Source: UBA9926 sp913064795
GTDB taxonomy: Bacteria > Pseudomonadota > Gammaproteobacteria > Pseudomonadales > Azotimanducaceae
Direction of reading: 5' to 3'
Assembly: GCA_045560765.1 (NCBI GenBank)
Contig: JBJKZD010000009.1
Coordinates: forward strand, 372,001-436,000
Length of the DNA stretch: 64,000 nt
The notes under the pieces are model-generated. The model was not told where the DNA came from and did not search any database. It was given only the letters and a program-made list of their open reading frames with translations. Of this stretch, positions 18,341 through 26,977 are shown piece after piece (the first letter of the stretch is position 1; each line of letters opens with the position of its first letter). Made by a program: the position numbers and the translations under genes.

Positions 18341-19900
18341 TCACCACCAAGTCGTATACAGCGCTAATAATATGAGCACGACCACGACTGCCGACCCGTT
18401 AAAAGAGGTTTGGGTTTGAAACTCGATGGTTCCTAAATCAATGCCGCCGGTTGCATCCTTATTGTTGCCTCGAAGCGAAATCAGGATCGCGAGGGCTAGG
18501 CAGAGCAAAAACACCAGACCAACCCGATCAATAAAAGGCAATTCCGGCCACAGCAACTTTAAACCCAATGAGAATACCGCTGAACCGATTGCCGCAGTCA
18601 ACGCGGCGTTAGGGGTGGTTCGTCGCCAAAAAATACCGGTCAGAAAAATCACAACAATGCCAGGGGTGAAAAATCCCGTAAATTCCTGGATGTACTGGAA
18701 AGCTTGATCAAAATTCCCAAGCAACGGTTTGGCACAAATCATGGCAAGCATCATTGCAGCCACCGCCACGCTACGCCCGACGCGCACCAAATGGGACTGC
18801 CCCTGGTTGCCTGCGACCTTGGCATAAATATCTAAGGTAAAGATCGTTGAAATGCTATTGATCATCGAAGCCAAGGACGAGACGATCGCCGCCAACAAGG
18901 CAGCAAACACCAGCCCTTTGATACCGGTTGGTAGCAACGTCATAGCCAGAGGATAGGCTTGGTCTGGCCGCTCCAGGGCGGGCTCGAGAACAAACATCGC
19001 GATCCCGGGCAAGACAACGATGAGGGGCATCAGGAGCTTCAAAAAGGCGGCGAAGGCAATCCCCTTTTGCGCTTCAACAAGGCTGCGAGCCGCCAGGGCA
19101 CGCTGAATGATGTATTGATTAAACCCCCAGTAGGAGAGGTTCATAATCCACATTCCCCCGAGCAACACCGACAGGCCCGGCAAACTCATATAGTGCGGGT
19201 TCGAAGGCGCAAGAATCATGTCGAATTTTTCGGGTGCAGCCAGCATGACCTGCTCGAAACCCCGCCAAGGGCCTGCTCCCAATGCGATTCGATCGAGCAA
19301 AATCCAAGAAATCAGCAGTCCCCCCGCAACGAGCAAGGTCACCTGCAAAATATCGGTTAACGCAACCGCTTTGAGTCCTCCGTGAAGTGAATACAACACA
19401 GCAAAGGTGCCCAGCGCTATGAGACCTAAACCCTGGTCAAGGCCGGTCATCGTGTTCATCGCCAAAGCACCAAGCCACAGAATCGATGTCAGATTTACGA
19501 ACACATAAACCGCGAGCCAAAACATCGCTAAAACCTGCCGCACTCGTTGATCAAAACGCTGCTCTAAAAACTGCGGCATGGTTTGAATGTTGAGCTTCAG
19601 AAAGACCGGCAACAGGAATTTTCCAACCAAAATCAAAGTGATCGCAGCCATCCATTCATAAGACGCAATGGCAAGCCCAATGGCATATCCCGATCCCGAC
19701 ATACCGATGATTTGTTCTGCGGATATATTGGCCGCAACCAAGGAGGCTCCAACGGCCCACCAGGGCAGCGCTTGACCGGCTAAAAAATAATCTTGTGTGG
19801 TCTTTTGACGTCCAAAGGATCCACGAGACACCCAAAGCGCCAGTCCCAAAAGCGCCAGGGCATAAGCACCGACAATGATAAAATCGATCAATGTCAGCAT
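18341..19900 (-). CDS. Sodium:solute symporter (SSS, SGLT-like)
   Basis: Na+-driven sugar or solute uptake carrier of the inner membrane, 519 residues, about 14 hydrophobic segments. Seen: N-terminal helix then DYFLAGQALPWWAVGASLVAANIS, SAEQIIGMSGSGYAIGLA and the helix with YSLHGGLKAVALTDILQ, all typical of the SGLT branch. The gene starts 2 bp after the stop of the GH30 gene, so translation is probably coupled. The pair suggests that glucose or another sugar set free by the glycosidase is taken up by this carrier. The last helix (SAVVVVLILLALYTTWW) ends at the stop, which is normal for the family. Confidence 0.94.
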   Translation of the reverse strand: MLTLIDFIIVGAYALALLGLALWVSRGSFGRQKTTQDYFLAGQALPWWAVGASLVAANISAEQIIGMSGSGYAIGLAIASYEWMAAITLILVGKFLLPVFLKLNIQTMPQFLEQRFDQRVRQVLAMFWLAVYVFVNLTSILWLGALAMNTMTGLDQGLGLIALGTFAVLYSLHGGLKAVALTDILQVTLLVAGGLLISWILLDRIALGAGPWRGFEQVMLAAPEKFDMILAPSNPHYMSLPGLSVLLGGMWIMNLSYWGFNQYIIQRALAARSLVEAQKGIAFAAFLKLLMPLIVVLPGIAMFVLEPALERPDQAYPLAMTLLPTGIKGLVFAALLAAIVSSLASMINSISTIFTLDIYAKVAGNQGQSHLVRVGRSVAVAAMMLAMICAKPLLGNFDQAFQYIQEFTGFFTPGIVVIFLTGIFWRRTTPNAALTAAIGSAVFSLGLKLLWPELPFIDRVGLVFLLCLALAILISLRGNNKDATGGIDLGTIEFQTQTSFNGSAVVVVLILLALYTTWW

Positions 19901-19902
19901 GA

Positions 19903-21600
19903 CTAAACCGCTTTCAACGGATGGCTCAATCGCACCCGCACGGTTTGCAGCGCGTTGGCCGGCACCAAAACCTCAGCCGATTGACCCCCAATTTCAAGGC
20001 TCAGTGTCATCGGTGCTTCCTGGGTATTTAGCATTTGAACCGACAACAAACCGTCGGGGTTGCGAGTCGCACTGACATGCAGCGCGTCGTCCTCAAGCGT
20101 TGGCGCCAGCACCGAGACGCTCACCGCTCGGTCGCCGGGCCTGATCGTTCGGCTAAACTGGGCCAAGATATGGAAAATAGGCGTTTCATACACCTCACCC
20201 GTTTCACGATGAATCATAATCGGCGCCCCACAGAAATTGCCGACATGGTTTGGTCCGCCTCGCTCATCCAGCACAATATTCCAATCAATCCAGCCTGATA
20301 CCCAATGGTTCAAACTACCTATAATATTGCGGGCATAGCGATGAGCAGGGGTGTATTTCGGATGATTGTTCGCATTCGGGGCCCAGGTCGCTGTGTACGC
20401 CCAATCCGTAGCATTGGGGTGCCACCAAAATGCGTCGTTGTTAAACCAGCCTGATTCTTGAAACCCCTCGGGGTCTTTGATCCCGCCGGGCGCCACTTTA
20501 CCTAAGTCGTCAATGGTGCCTTCGGTATGAATCAGATCAAAACCTGGATAGCGCTGATGGACTTGCTCGAGCACATCCTCGTAGACATTCACGGTACTAG
20601 AATACCAATGGATCGCAGCGCCATAGACATATTGTGCTGCGCCCGCATCGCCATAAATGATGTCTGTCCAATGCTCTAACGCATCCCTGTTTTGATCGAA
20701 CACCAACAGTTTCGTTTCACCGTATCCACTGTGATGCAACTTCGGACCTAAATGGTCTTTAATAAATTGGGCCTGGGACTCGGGCGTAAAATGCATGCTT
20801 TCCCACTGGCCACTGTTGCCTTCAGGCTCGTTGACCGGCGTGATCCCCCAGATGCTGACCCCGACTTCTTGATAGGCATCGAGGTAGCGGATCAAATAAT
20901 CAGCGTACAGGCCCTCAAAGCCGGGTTTTAACGCCCCACCCGTACCCTGATAGTCGTTTTCTTCTGATCCCGGAATAAACCAATCATCAATGGTTTTCAT
21001 CCAGGGCGGGGCGGTCCAAGCAGAGGCAATAATGTTCAACGTTGAATCTCTCTGACGAGACTTAATCGCAAGGGCTTCTTGAATCATCGGCAGCACGTCA
21101 TAGTCTGGAGACTCAAGGCTAGGATAACGCTCGGAATCAAAACCGGCTTGATCGGGTGCGATCGAAAATTGCTCGAGCCCTTGATCGTTCGCAGAAGGCG
21201 CATAGCTGTATCGCCCTTCGACTGAGAAATCCGTCGAGCCAATCGGGGTTCGAGCCAATGAAAAATTGGCGCCTTGCTCAGAGTAAATACGTGTCATCAC
21301 TCGCTGCCTCTCTTCCTCAGGGAGATGCGCAAGCACAAAAGCTGACGACTCGGTAAACGAGGTACCAATACCCGTGATCACTTGTTTCAGTGCTTCAGGG
21401 CGCACTCGAACACGAACCGTTTGAGAAGCCGCTTCAGCGGTAAAGAAAATCGGTGCGGCTTCAGCCAGTTTTGCGCCAGCGGCACTGGTAACAAGCACTG
21501 CTTCTGATTGTGTCAAACCGTAAGAATCACCTGGACTCGAGGATTCTTGGCATCCCGTTATCAGCAGCAATACCAACGCCACATATAGACTGAATTTCAT
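19903..21600 (-). CDS. GH30-family glycoside hydrolase, lipoprotein (glucosylceramidase-like)
   Basis: Retaining beta-glycosidase anchored as a lipoprotein, 565 residues. Signal peptide with lipobox LITGC (Cys17), then mature protein. Seen: GIGTSFTESSA near 77, ASAWTAPPWMKT near 192, acid/base Glu258 in TPVNEPEG, and nucleophile Glu360 in IHTEG. These positions match GH30 (glucosylceramidase/beta-1,6-glucanase type), and the C-terminal beta-sandwich is present. ATG 21600 has GAGGA 6 bases upstream; the earlier TTG at 21612 overlaps that site. It is the first gene of a two-gene operon with the SGLT-like symporter (2-bp gap). Likely role: surface or periplasmic hydrolysis of beta-glucosides or beta-1,6-glucan. 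Exact substrate unknown. Confidence 0.93.
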   Translation of the reverse strand: MKFSLYVALVLLLITGCQESSSPGDSYGLTQSEAVLVTSAAGAKLAEAAPIFFTAEAASQTVRVRVRPEALKQVITGIGTSFTESSAFVLAHLPEEERQRVMTRIYSEQGANFSLARTPIGSTDFSVEGRYSYAPSANDQGLEQFSIAPDQAGFDSERYPSLESPDYDVLPMIQEALAIKSRQRDSTLNIIASAWTAPPWMKTIDDWFIPGSEENDYQGTGGALKPGFEGLYADYLIRYLDAYQEVGVSIWGITPVNEPEGNSGQWESMHFTPESQAQFIKDHLGPKLHHSGYGETKLLVFDQNRDALEHWTDIIYGDAGAAQYVYGAAIHWYSSTVNVYEDVLEQVHQRYPGFDLIHTEGTIDDLGKVAPGGIKDPEGFQESGWFNNDAFWWHPNATDWAYTATWAPNANNHPKYTPAHRYARNIIGSLNHWVSGWIDWNIVLDERGGPNHVGNFCGAPIMIHRETGEVYETPIFHILAQFSRTIRPGDRAVSVSVLAPTLEDDALHVSATRNPDGLLSVQMLNTQEAPMTLSLEIGGQSAEVLVPANALQTVRVRLSHPLKAV

Positions 21601-21729
21601 GATTTTCCTCAATCGATGATCGACGACACTATCGTCAACGCGCCAAGACTCGCGGGTTTAACGGAGACTGTCAACGCCGATGCGGTCAAAGGGTAGCCGC
21701 TGTGCAGCGCCCAGCCAAAGCATCCAGCG

Positions 21730-21795
21730 GTTCATCAACTGTGTTCATCAACAGATTTGGTCACCAGAGTTGGTCAACAGAATTCGTTAGCAGAG
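21730..21795. repeat. Degenerate 14-bp tandem repeat, about 5 copies
   Basis: Units such as gttcatcaactgt, gttcatcaacagatt, ggtcaccagagtt, ggtcaacagaatt and cgttagcagag run head to tail upstream of the GH30 gene and downstream of the cupin gene. The period is kept while the bases have drifted. Confidence 0.7.
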
Positions 21796-21934
21796 TCCTA
21801 TAAAGCCTATCTCGGGCCAGAACACACCATCAGCAAGATTCCTACTGGCAGTCTCACAGGAAAACAGTGCACATCGATTTGTCGATAACGCCTGGAATCC
21901 TAGTACCTTAACCGCGGTGTTGACCGTCAGCGAG

Positions 21935-22303
21935 TTAACCCTGGGGCGCCAATCGAGACTGATCATCGGGGGATAACAAGGCCAGTTGTGACAGTAGTTC
22001 CCCAGGTTCGGCTGTTCCCACGATGTAGACCACTTCATCGTCCACAGCACCCTCAGCGTGTAATGTCCCTCTCGGAATTTCTAGTTTATCGCCTGCAGAT
22101 AAAGCATGGCGCTGGCCCGCCTCATCGAGAAGATAGGTTGAGCCGCTGACAACATACCCCGACACGTCAAGATCATGCCAATGAAGGGGCAACTCATTTG
22201 ACTGTCCGGAGACATAGGTGGTCGGCCAGTGGCCCGTCTTGGCAAGATCTTCATAGATCTCAGCGCGTTCTTTAAAAAAATGCTTGTGGACGATTAATGC
22301 CAT
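21935..22303 (-). CDS. Cupin-domain protein
   Basis: Single-domain cupin of 122 residues. Motif 1 is seen as LHWHDLDVSGYVVSG (His-x-His-x3-Asp-x5-G), and motif 2 as PRGTLHAEG (the later His). The LPLHWHDLDVSGYVVSGSTYLLDE stretch suggests a small-molecule binding or metal-site barrel, possibly regulatory or isomerase-like. No partner domain. ATG 22303 is used; its upstream region is a 13-bp tandem repeat, leaving no clear Shine-Dalgarno. The gene stands alone between the GH30/SGLT operon and a flavin-binding protein on the same strand. The substrate cannot be assigned. Confidence 0.85.
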   Translation of the reverse strand: MALIVHKHFFKERAEIYEDLAKTGHWPTTYVSGQSNELPLHWHDLDVSGYVVSGSTYLLDEAGQRHALSAGDKLEIPRGTLHAEGAVDDEVVYIVGTAEPGELLSQLALLSPDDQSRLAPQG

Positions 22304-22306
22304 TTC

Positions 22307-22349
22307 TAGCTCCGTTGTGTAGCCCCGTTTGTGTAGCTCCGCTGTGTAT
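22307..22349. repeat. 13-bp tandem repeat, 3 copies plus partial (tagctccgttgtg)
   Basis: Units tagctccgttgtg, tagccccgtttgtg and tagctccgctgtg, then a partial tatcg, abut the start codon of the cupin gene. The array occupies the place where its ribosome-binding site should lie. Confidence 0.85.
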
Positions 22350-22425
22350 CGTTATTTAATTTGGCGCGAATTGACGTTCAGAGACGTAAAAAAATAGTGC
22401 TCCCTACGGCCGCTGATCCCGCACT

Positions 22426-22887
22426 TCAACCAGCAATGGGATCCATCCGCTGCCCGTAATCCCAGGCTGTCATCCAGGTCGGCGTCAGCCTAATTTCGTA
22501 TTCTTCGTCCACGCGGCTCAGCAGCCACTGACCTAAGCCAGCATTGGTGGATCCCAAGTAACGGTCTACAAGCCGACGGAGCGACGTGTCAACATTTGCG
22601 CGACTCAGAGTCGCAACCGCTTTGCCTCGAATCCCGCGATAGGGCGAGTCATTGGTCGCGATTTCAAATCCGCAGCGATCAACCTTTTCTAGTACGCGGA
22701 TGAGCTTGCTGCGTTCGTGACTCGCGCAAACAAATTGCTTGGTGGAAGCATCAAAGTAAAACCAAATGCTGCAAATCAAGGGGAATTGTCCATCTAGGAC
22801 AGCGATACGAATCGGTATCACAGCACCATCAAGGAAGGTCTCCATCGCCTCGAGGGTCCAAGCGCTTTTCGAACTGATGATCGTCAT
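22426..22887 (-). CDS. Pyridoxamine 5'-phosphate oxidase family (FMN-binding split barrel) protein
   Basis: Small flavin-binding protein, 153 residues from ATG 22887, chosen because AAAGGG lies 6 bases upstream; a GTG at 22938 would add 17 residues. The strands IPIRIAVLDGQFPLICSIWFYFDASTKQFVCAS, then VLEKVDRCGFEIATNDSPYRGIRGKAVAT resemble the PNPOx-like stress or FMN-binding group. Trp in the C-terminal WMTAWDYGQRM is typical of FMN contacts in these families, but I cannot name a substrate. It is followed downstream by the cupin gene (about 120 bp). Function unknown beyond flavin binding. Confidence 0.75.
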   Translation of the reverse strand: MTIISSKSAWTLEAMETFLDGAVIPIRIAVLDGQFPLICSIWFYFDASTKQFVCASHERSKLIRVLEKVDRCGFEIATNDSPYRGIRGKAVATLSRANVDTSLRRLVDRYLGSTNAGLGQWLLSRVDEEYEIRLTPTWMTAWDYGQRMDPIAG

Positions 22888-24101
22888 GACTATCCCTTTG
22901 TTCTCGCCTTTGTGCGCGATTTTTTCTGGCCTTGCCACCGGTTAGCTGCGGTTACAGCGCATCCCGATTGCTGTCTAGCGCGACCTTTTCGCCCATGGGC
23001 GATTTAAAGCCACTTAAATATCTGTGTTCCTAACTTACTGTTTTCCTAACTTACTGGCCATCACTGCTTTATCCAACGGACTGTCTATCGACTGGCATCC
23101 CTACCTGCCCAACGTGCAGTCTTTGCAATCTTTATCACCTTTTTCATAACCTTCTTTATAACCTCTTTGTAACGATCTTACTTCTACCGGGCAAAGGCAG
23201 ATCGCAGAAACCGTCGCAATTTTTGATTCAGTGCCTCCTCAGTGTATAGCCGCCCACCCTTTAACGCCTACTTTCTATTCCAAATTTTCTTCGTTAGGCA
23301 AAACCACCAGCGTTTACGCTCTAGACCCGCTGTGCAGTGGCTGGCTGCCCGGATCTGCAGGGCCACGTAATTTTTGATCATTTGGAGGCCTTGCAAACCC
23401 CGGGGGATTGATCGTTTTACCCGCTAACACATCCCATCGTTGCAATTGCAGCCTTCATCTTGCAGTGCTAATCGCCCGGTAGTTTAAGGCGAGCAGACTT
23501 CCATCCGATCTGCTCTCACCCTGGGGTGGGCTTGAGACAGGCAGCGACCCGTCAACTTCAGTCAAGCCGTTAGGCAGGCGGGCTCTTCAATCTCCCAAAC
23601 CAGTTCTTTGGCCATTGCTGATGGCCTGTTGAGCATATCGCGCAAGCCCCGCCCTGATGAAGGATGTGCGCCAACCGACCCGCGTCTGTTGCACTTAGCC
23701 CGCCCCAGCTCGGCTGAGGGACTGTCAAAATCATCTCGGGGTGGGGTCATGAATAACCTGCCCCGAACGCATTTTATCGATGCTTGGCCAATTTTTAGCG
23801 CTGAAATATCCTGTGTGTCGTCGTTGCTGAAGCCTAAGAGGCCTCAATCCTACCGACGCTAAATCAGACCTTTACGCCACTCAAAGCGGACGCTACAAAA
23901 ATCAAGACAGGTCAAATCTGCCAATTTCGAACCATTGTTGCGTAATCATGAAAACCCTGTAGATTGAACGTTGTCTTTGGCCGTTTCTCGGGCGAAAATC
24001 ACAGGTTATCAAAGGTTTCAGGCCTGACCCATGATGCAAATGGCACCGCCGAGACGCCTTCCAAGGATAATAAGTATTCAGCATAAAAGAGGTTTCAAGC
24101 C
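22888..24101. other. 1.2-kb gap without a supported gene, upstream of iorA-like operon
   Basis: The largest non-coding stretch in the window. No open frame here has motifs, a start signal or family resemblance. It holds a 16-bp direct repeat at 23027-23058 and a run of 12-bp T-rich units at about 23137-23172. A weak promoter candidate (TTGCGT at 23938, 16-base spacer, TAGATT at 23960) lies about 140 bp before the iorA-like gene. No tRNA or other RNA fold was seen. Confidence 0.45.
23027..23058. repeat. 16-bp direct repeat, 2 copies (ttcctaacttactg..)
   Basis: Two adjacent copies of ttcctaacttactgtt, the second ending gg instead of tt. A further decayed T-rich series (ctttttcataac, cttctttataac, ctctttgtaac) follows at about 23137-23172 with a 12-bp period. 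Confidence 0.8.
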
Positions 24102-24566
24102 ATGCCAAAACTCAACGTGAATAACAAAAGTTATCTGGTGGATGCAGAACCCGATACGCCCCTGTTATGGGTACTCAGAGAAGAACTTCGCTTAACCGGC
24201 ACCAAATTTGGCTGTGGCGGCGGGCATTGCGGCGCCTGTACTGTTCATGTCAATGGAGAGGCGGTCAGGAGCTGCCAACTCAGGGTCGATGATGTCTATG
24301 GCGCCTATATTACGACCATTGAGGGGTTAAGCGCGGGGATAGAGCACCCGGTTCAAAAAGCCTGGATCGAACACCAGGTACCGCAATGCGGTTATTGTCA
24401 TTCCGGTCAAATCATGCAGGCTGTCTCATTCTTGAGAAGAAACCCTGACCCCAGCGATGATGAGATCGCATCTGCCATGCGGGGCAACTTATGTCGATGC
24501 ATGACTTATACGCGCATCAACAAAGCCATCCGATCAGTGGTCGACGCTGATATACAGGAGGTCTAG
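24102..24566 (+). CDS. (2Fe-2S)-binding subunit of a molybdenum hydroxylase (IorA-like)
   Basis: Small electron-transfer subunit, 154 residues. The plant-type ferredoxin motif is seen as FGCGGGHCGACTVHVNG (Cys near 39, 44 and 47, with Cys59 after), and the C-terminal second cluster as CGYCHSGQ ... GNLCRCMTY (CxxC and CxC). These are the two [2Fe-2S] sites of xanthine-oxidase family enzymes. It has no signal of its own and is expected to be carried out of the cell by the Tat-signalled partner encoded next, 6 bp downstream. Good start ATG 24102. The AGGAGGTC that serves the next gene lies inside this gene's last codons. Confidence 0.93.
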   Translation: MPKLNVNNKSYLVDAEPDTPLLWVLREELRLTGTKFGCGGGHCGACTVHVNGEAVRSCQLRVDDVYGAYITTIEGLSAGIEHPVQKAWIEHQVPQCGYCHSGQIMQAVSFLRRNPDPSDDEIASAMRGNLCRCMTYTRINKAIRSVVDADIQEV

Positions 24567-24572
24567 GCCGTT

Positions 24573-26948
24573 ATGACTCAGTTTGATCCTTCACGTCGTA
24601 AGTTCTTAATCACCTCAGCGGGAGCCGCTGGAGGTTTAGTGATCGCCCAAAGCGCCTTGGCAGGTCAGGTCGTTAACCTTCTAGACCCGGGTAGCCCGTT
24701 GGTGTTGCCAGAAAATTTCTCACCCTGCGTTTGGTTCACGATGCAAAGCAGCGGCGAAACCAATATCCATATTTTTAAACAAGAACTTGGACAACACGTC
24801 GGAACTGCTTTTGCCCAAATCATTGCTGAAGAGCTCGAGATTGACTGGTCAAAAGTCAGTATTGATTATCCAGAGATGGACAGCGTGCAGGTCACAAAGA
24901 CCGGTCACCAAGGCACCGGTGGCAGCATGAGCGTGCTGGATAATTTCACGACTTTGTCACAATCAGCCGCTGTTGCGCGCCAGTTTTTACTCGAGGCTGG
25001 CGCCGAAATTCTTGGCAGTGAGGCCAGCGATTGTATCGCCCAAAAAGGCCAGATCATTGACCCGATTTTTGAGCAAAAAATCAGCTACGGCGAAATCTTA
25101 TCCCAGACAACCATCAATCACGTCATTCAACCCGAAGAGCTCAGTGCGGCTCAGCTCAAGGATCGCAGTGACTATAAGATCATCGGTCAATCATTACCGG
25201 CGCTCGATATTGACGAGAAAGTCAACGGCAAAGCTCGGTACAGCATAGATGCCTACGTCCCGAACATGGTCTACGGCAAAATGTCCTTGCCGCCAACTCG
25301 GCTCGGTTCGAAGGTTTTATCGATCAATGACGCAGCCGCTCGAGAGGAAATCCCTGGGTATCTGCGAACGCTTTCGCTCAGCGCAGCTGGAATGCCCGGC
25401 ATGGGTAGAACCGACGTTGCTCTGGTTGTTGCCGAAAGTTTTCCCGCAGCAATGCGCGCAGCACAAATGATCGACGTGCAGTGGGAAGTGCCCGAATCCC
25501 AGCGTGTCAGTTCCGAAGCCTTGATGGCCGACGCCAAGTCACTGCCCTCTCGAGAGAAGGGCGCCACGGCGCTAAAGGTTGGAGACGTAGATACTGCGCT
25601 GAATGAGGCGGATCGAATACTTGAAGCCGAATATCAAACAGGCATGATCGAGCATGCTGCGCTCGAACCCAGAAGCGCACTGGTTCAAAACATCGACGGC
25701 GTTTTTCATATCTATGCGGGCCACCATATGGGCTCACAGCTCATTGAAGCCATCGCAGGCGAGCTGGGTGTGGGAGCCTCTAAAGTGGTTTTTCACCCCA
25801 ACCTGGTCGGCGGTAGCTTTGGCGACAAAATCTACGGAGACCAGGTCACTATTGCCGCCCAAGCCTGTCAGGTATTGGGAAAACCCGTAAAAGTCATGCT
25901 GACCCGAGAGGACCAGTTCAACTTTGGGCACCCAAAAACCATCTCACATCAAACCTTCAAGGCAGCGATCAGCGCCAATACCGCATTATCACCTCAATCC
26001 AGGCTTCAGGGACTGAAGCACGAATTGGTAGCAGCACCTGGATCACCCGGCATGATGCCGGTCTTCTCTTACGCCAATATCGACAGTGAACAGCCAACGA
26101 CGGCCATGATTGACAATGCCCGCGGCGCGATCTCGGGCATTGATCACTGGTATGATCTAGCGCACACCGAAGTGCAGTATTTTTACCAGAAGCTCATGAC
26201 CGACCTCATTCCAGTCGGACATGTCAGATCTGTGGGTAACTTTTATACTGTGTTCGCGATCGAAAGCTTCATTGATGAAGTCGCTCACGAGCTTGACATT
26301 GATCCCCTCGATTTAAGGCTGAGCCTTCTCAAGAGTCGAGGTCGAAACAGCGGTGCACGCGCAAGAGCAACGGAAGATTCCGATGATCTTTTGATGGGCG
26401 CAGGCCAGGTGACTGTTGGCGGCGGACAAAGACTGGCCAACGCTTTAAAAATTGCCGCCGGCCAAGCAAATTATGGCTCACCCCTGCAAAAGCGAAACAG
26501 CGCCCAGGGCATTGCCATTGCGGCTGCAGAAAATCGTCGGAACCCAACCTATGCTGCTTGTGTGGCTGACATTGAGAAGACCCCGGGCGGTAATATCAAC
26601 GTCAAGAAGCTGACGGTCTGCGCAGATCTCGGTGTGGCCATTAATCCTGATGGTATCCGCAGCCAAATCGAAGGCAGCTTACTTTGGGGGCTCAGTGGTA
26701 CTTTCTTTGAAGAAGCTGTTCTGGAAGGCGGGCGACTCAGGGAAACAAATTTCGATGCCTACAAGTGGCAGCGCAATTCAGACTTGCCTGAGCTCGACAT
26801 TCACATTGTTGAAAACGGCGTCCATCCAAGTGGTGCAGGTGAAAACACCTTGTCGCTGGTAGCGCCTGCGGTTTGCAATGCGATCCACAACTTGACAGGT
26901 AAACGGCTTAGGTCACTGCCGCTCAAACATCATCTGCCGATTGTCTAA
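24573..26948 (+). CDS. Tat-exported molybdopterin-binding subunit (isoquinoline 1-oxidoreductase beta-like)
   Basis: Large catalytic subunit, 791 residues, binding the molybdenum cofactor. The N-terminus has a Tat motif SRRKFLITS at 7-15 followed by an Ala/Gly hydrophobic stretch and a likely cleavage after SALA near 29-31, so the enzyme acts in the periplasm. The body is IorB-type: twin-domain, with GGSFGDKIYGDQV and the catalytic Glu757 in GAGENTLSLVAPA near the C-terminus. Family enzymes hydroxylate N-heteroaromatics, nicotinate or aldehydes; which one is unknown. The genes iorA and iorB are 6 bp apart. The cytochrome c gene 2.2 kb downstream could be the electron acceptor. Start ATG 24573 sits behind AGGAGGT. 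Confidence 0.92.
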   Translation: MTQFDPSRRKFLITSAGAAGGLVIAQSALAGQVVNLLDPGSPLVLPENFSPCVWFTMQSSGETNIHIFKQELGQHVGTAFAQIIAEELEIDWSKVSIDYPEMDSVQVTKTGHQGTGGSMSVLDNFTTLSQSAAVARQFLLEAGAEILGSEASDCIAQKGQIIDPIFEQKISYGEILSQTTINHVIQPEELSAAQLKDRSDYKIIGQSLPALDIDEKVNGKARYSIDAYVPNMVYGKMSLPPTRLGSKVLSINDAAAREEIPGYLRTLSLSAAGMPGMGRTDVALVVAESFPAAMRAAQMIDVQWEVPESQRVSSEALMADAKSLPSREKGATALKVGDVDTALNEADRILEAEYQTGMIEHAALEPRSALVQNIDGVFHIYAGHHMGSQLIEAIAGELGVGASKVVFHPNLVGGSFGDKIYGDQVTIAAQACQVLGKPVKVMLTREDQFNFGHPKTISHQTFKAAISANTALSPQSRLQGLKHELVAAPGSPGMMPVFSYANIDSEQPTTAMIDNARGAISGIDHWYDLAHTEVQYFYQKLMTDLIPVGHVRSVGNFYTVFAIESFIDEVAHELDIDPLDLRLSLLKSRGRNSGARARATEDSDDLLMGAGQVTVGGGQRLANALKIAAGQANYGSPLQKRNSAQGIAIAAAENRRNPTYAACVADIEKTPGGNINVKKLTVCADLGVAINPDGIRSQIEGSLLWGLSGTFFEEAVLEGGRLRETNFDAYKWQRNSDLPELDIHIVENGVHPSGAGENTLSLVAPAVCNAIHNLTGKRLRSLPLKHHLPIV

Positions 26949-26977
26949 GAGTCATCGGGCAAGATAACCGCAAAGCA

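Noticed and set aside
18959..19360. 133-codon open frame opposite the SGLT-type symporter
   Set aside because: Antisense shadow of a conserved membrane protein; no start signal.
23562..23862. Short overlapping frames in the 1.2-kb gap
   Set aside because: Neither strand gives a product with known motifs or a translation start signal.
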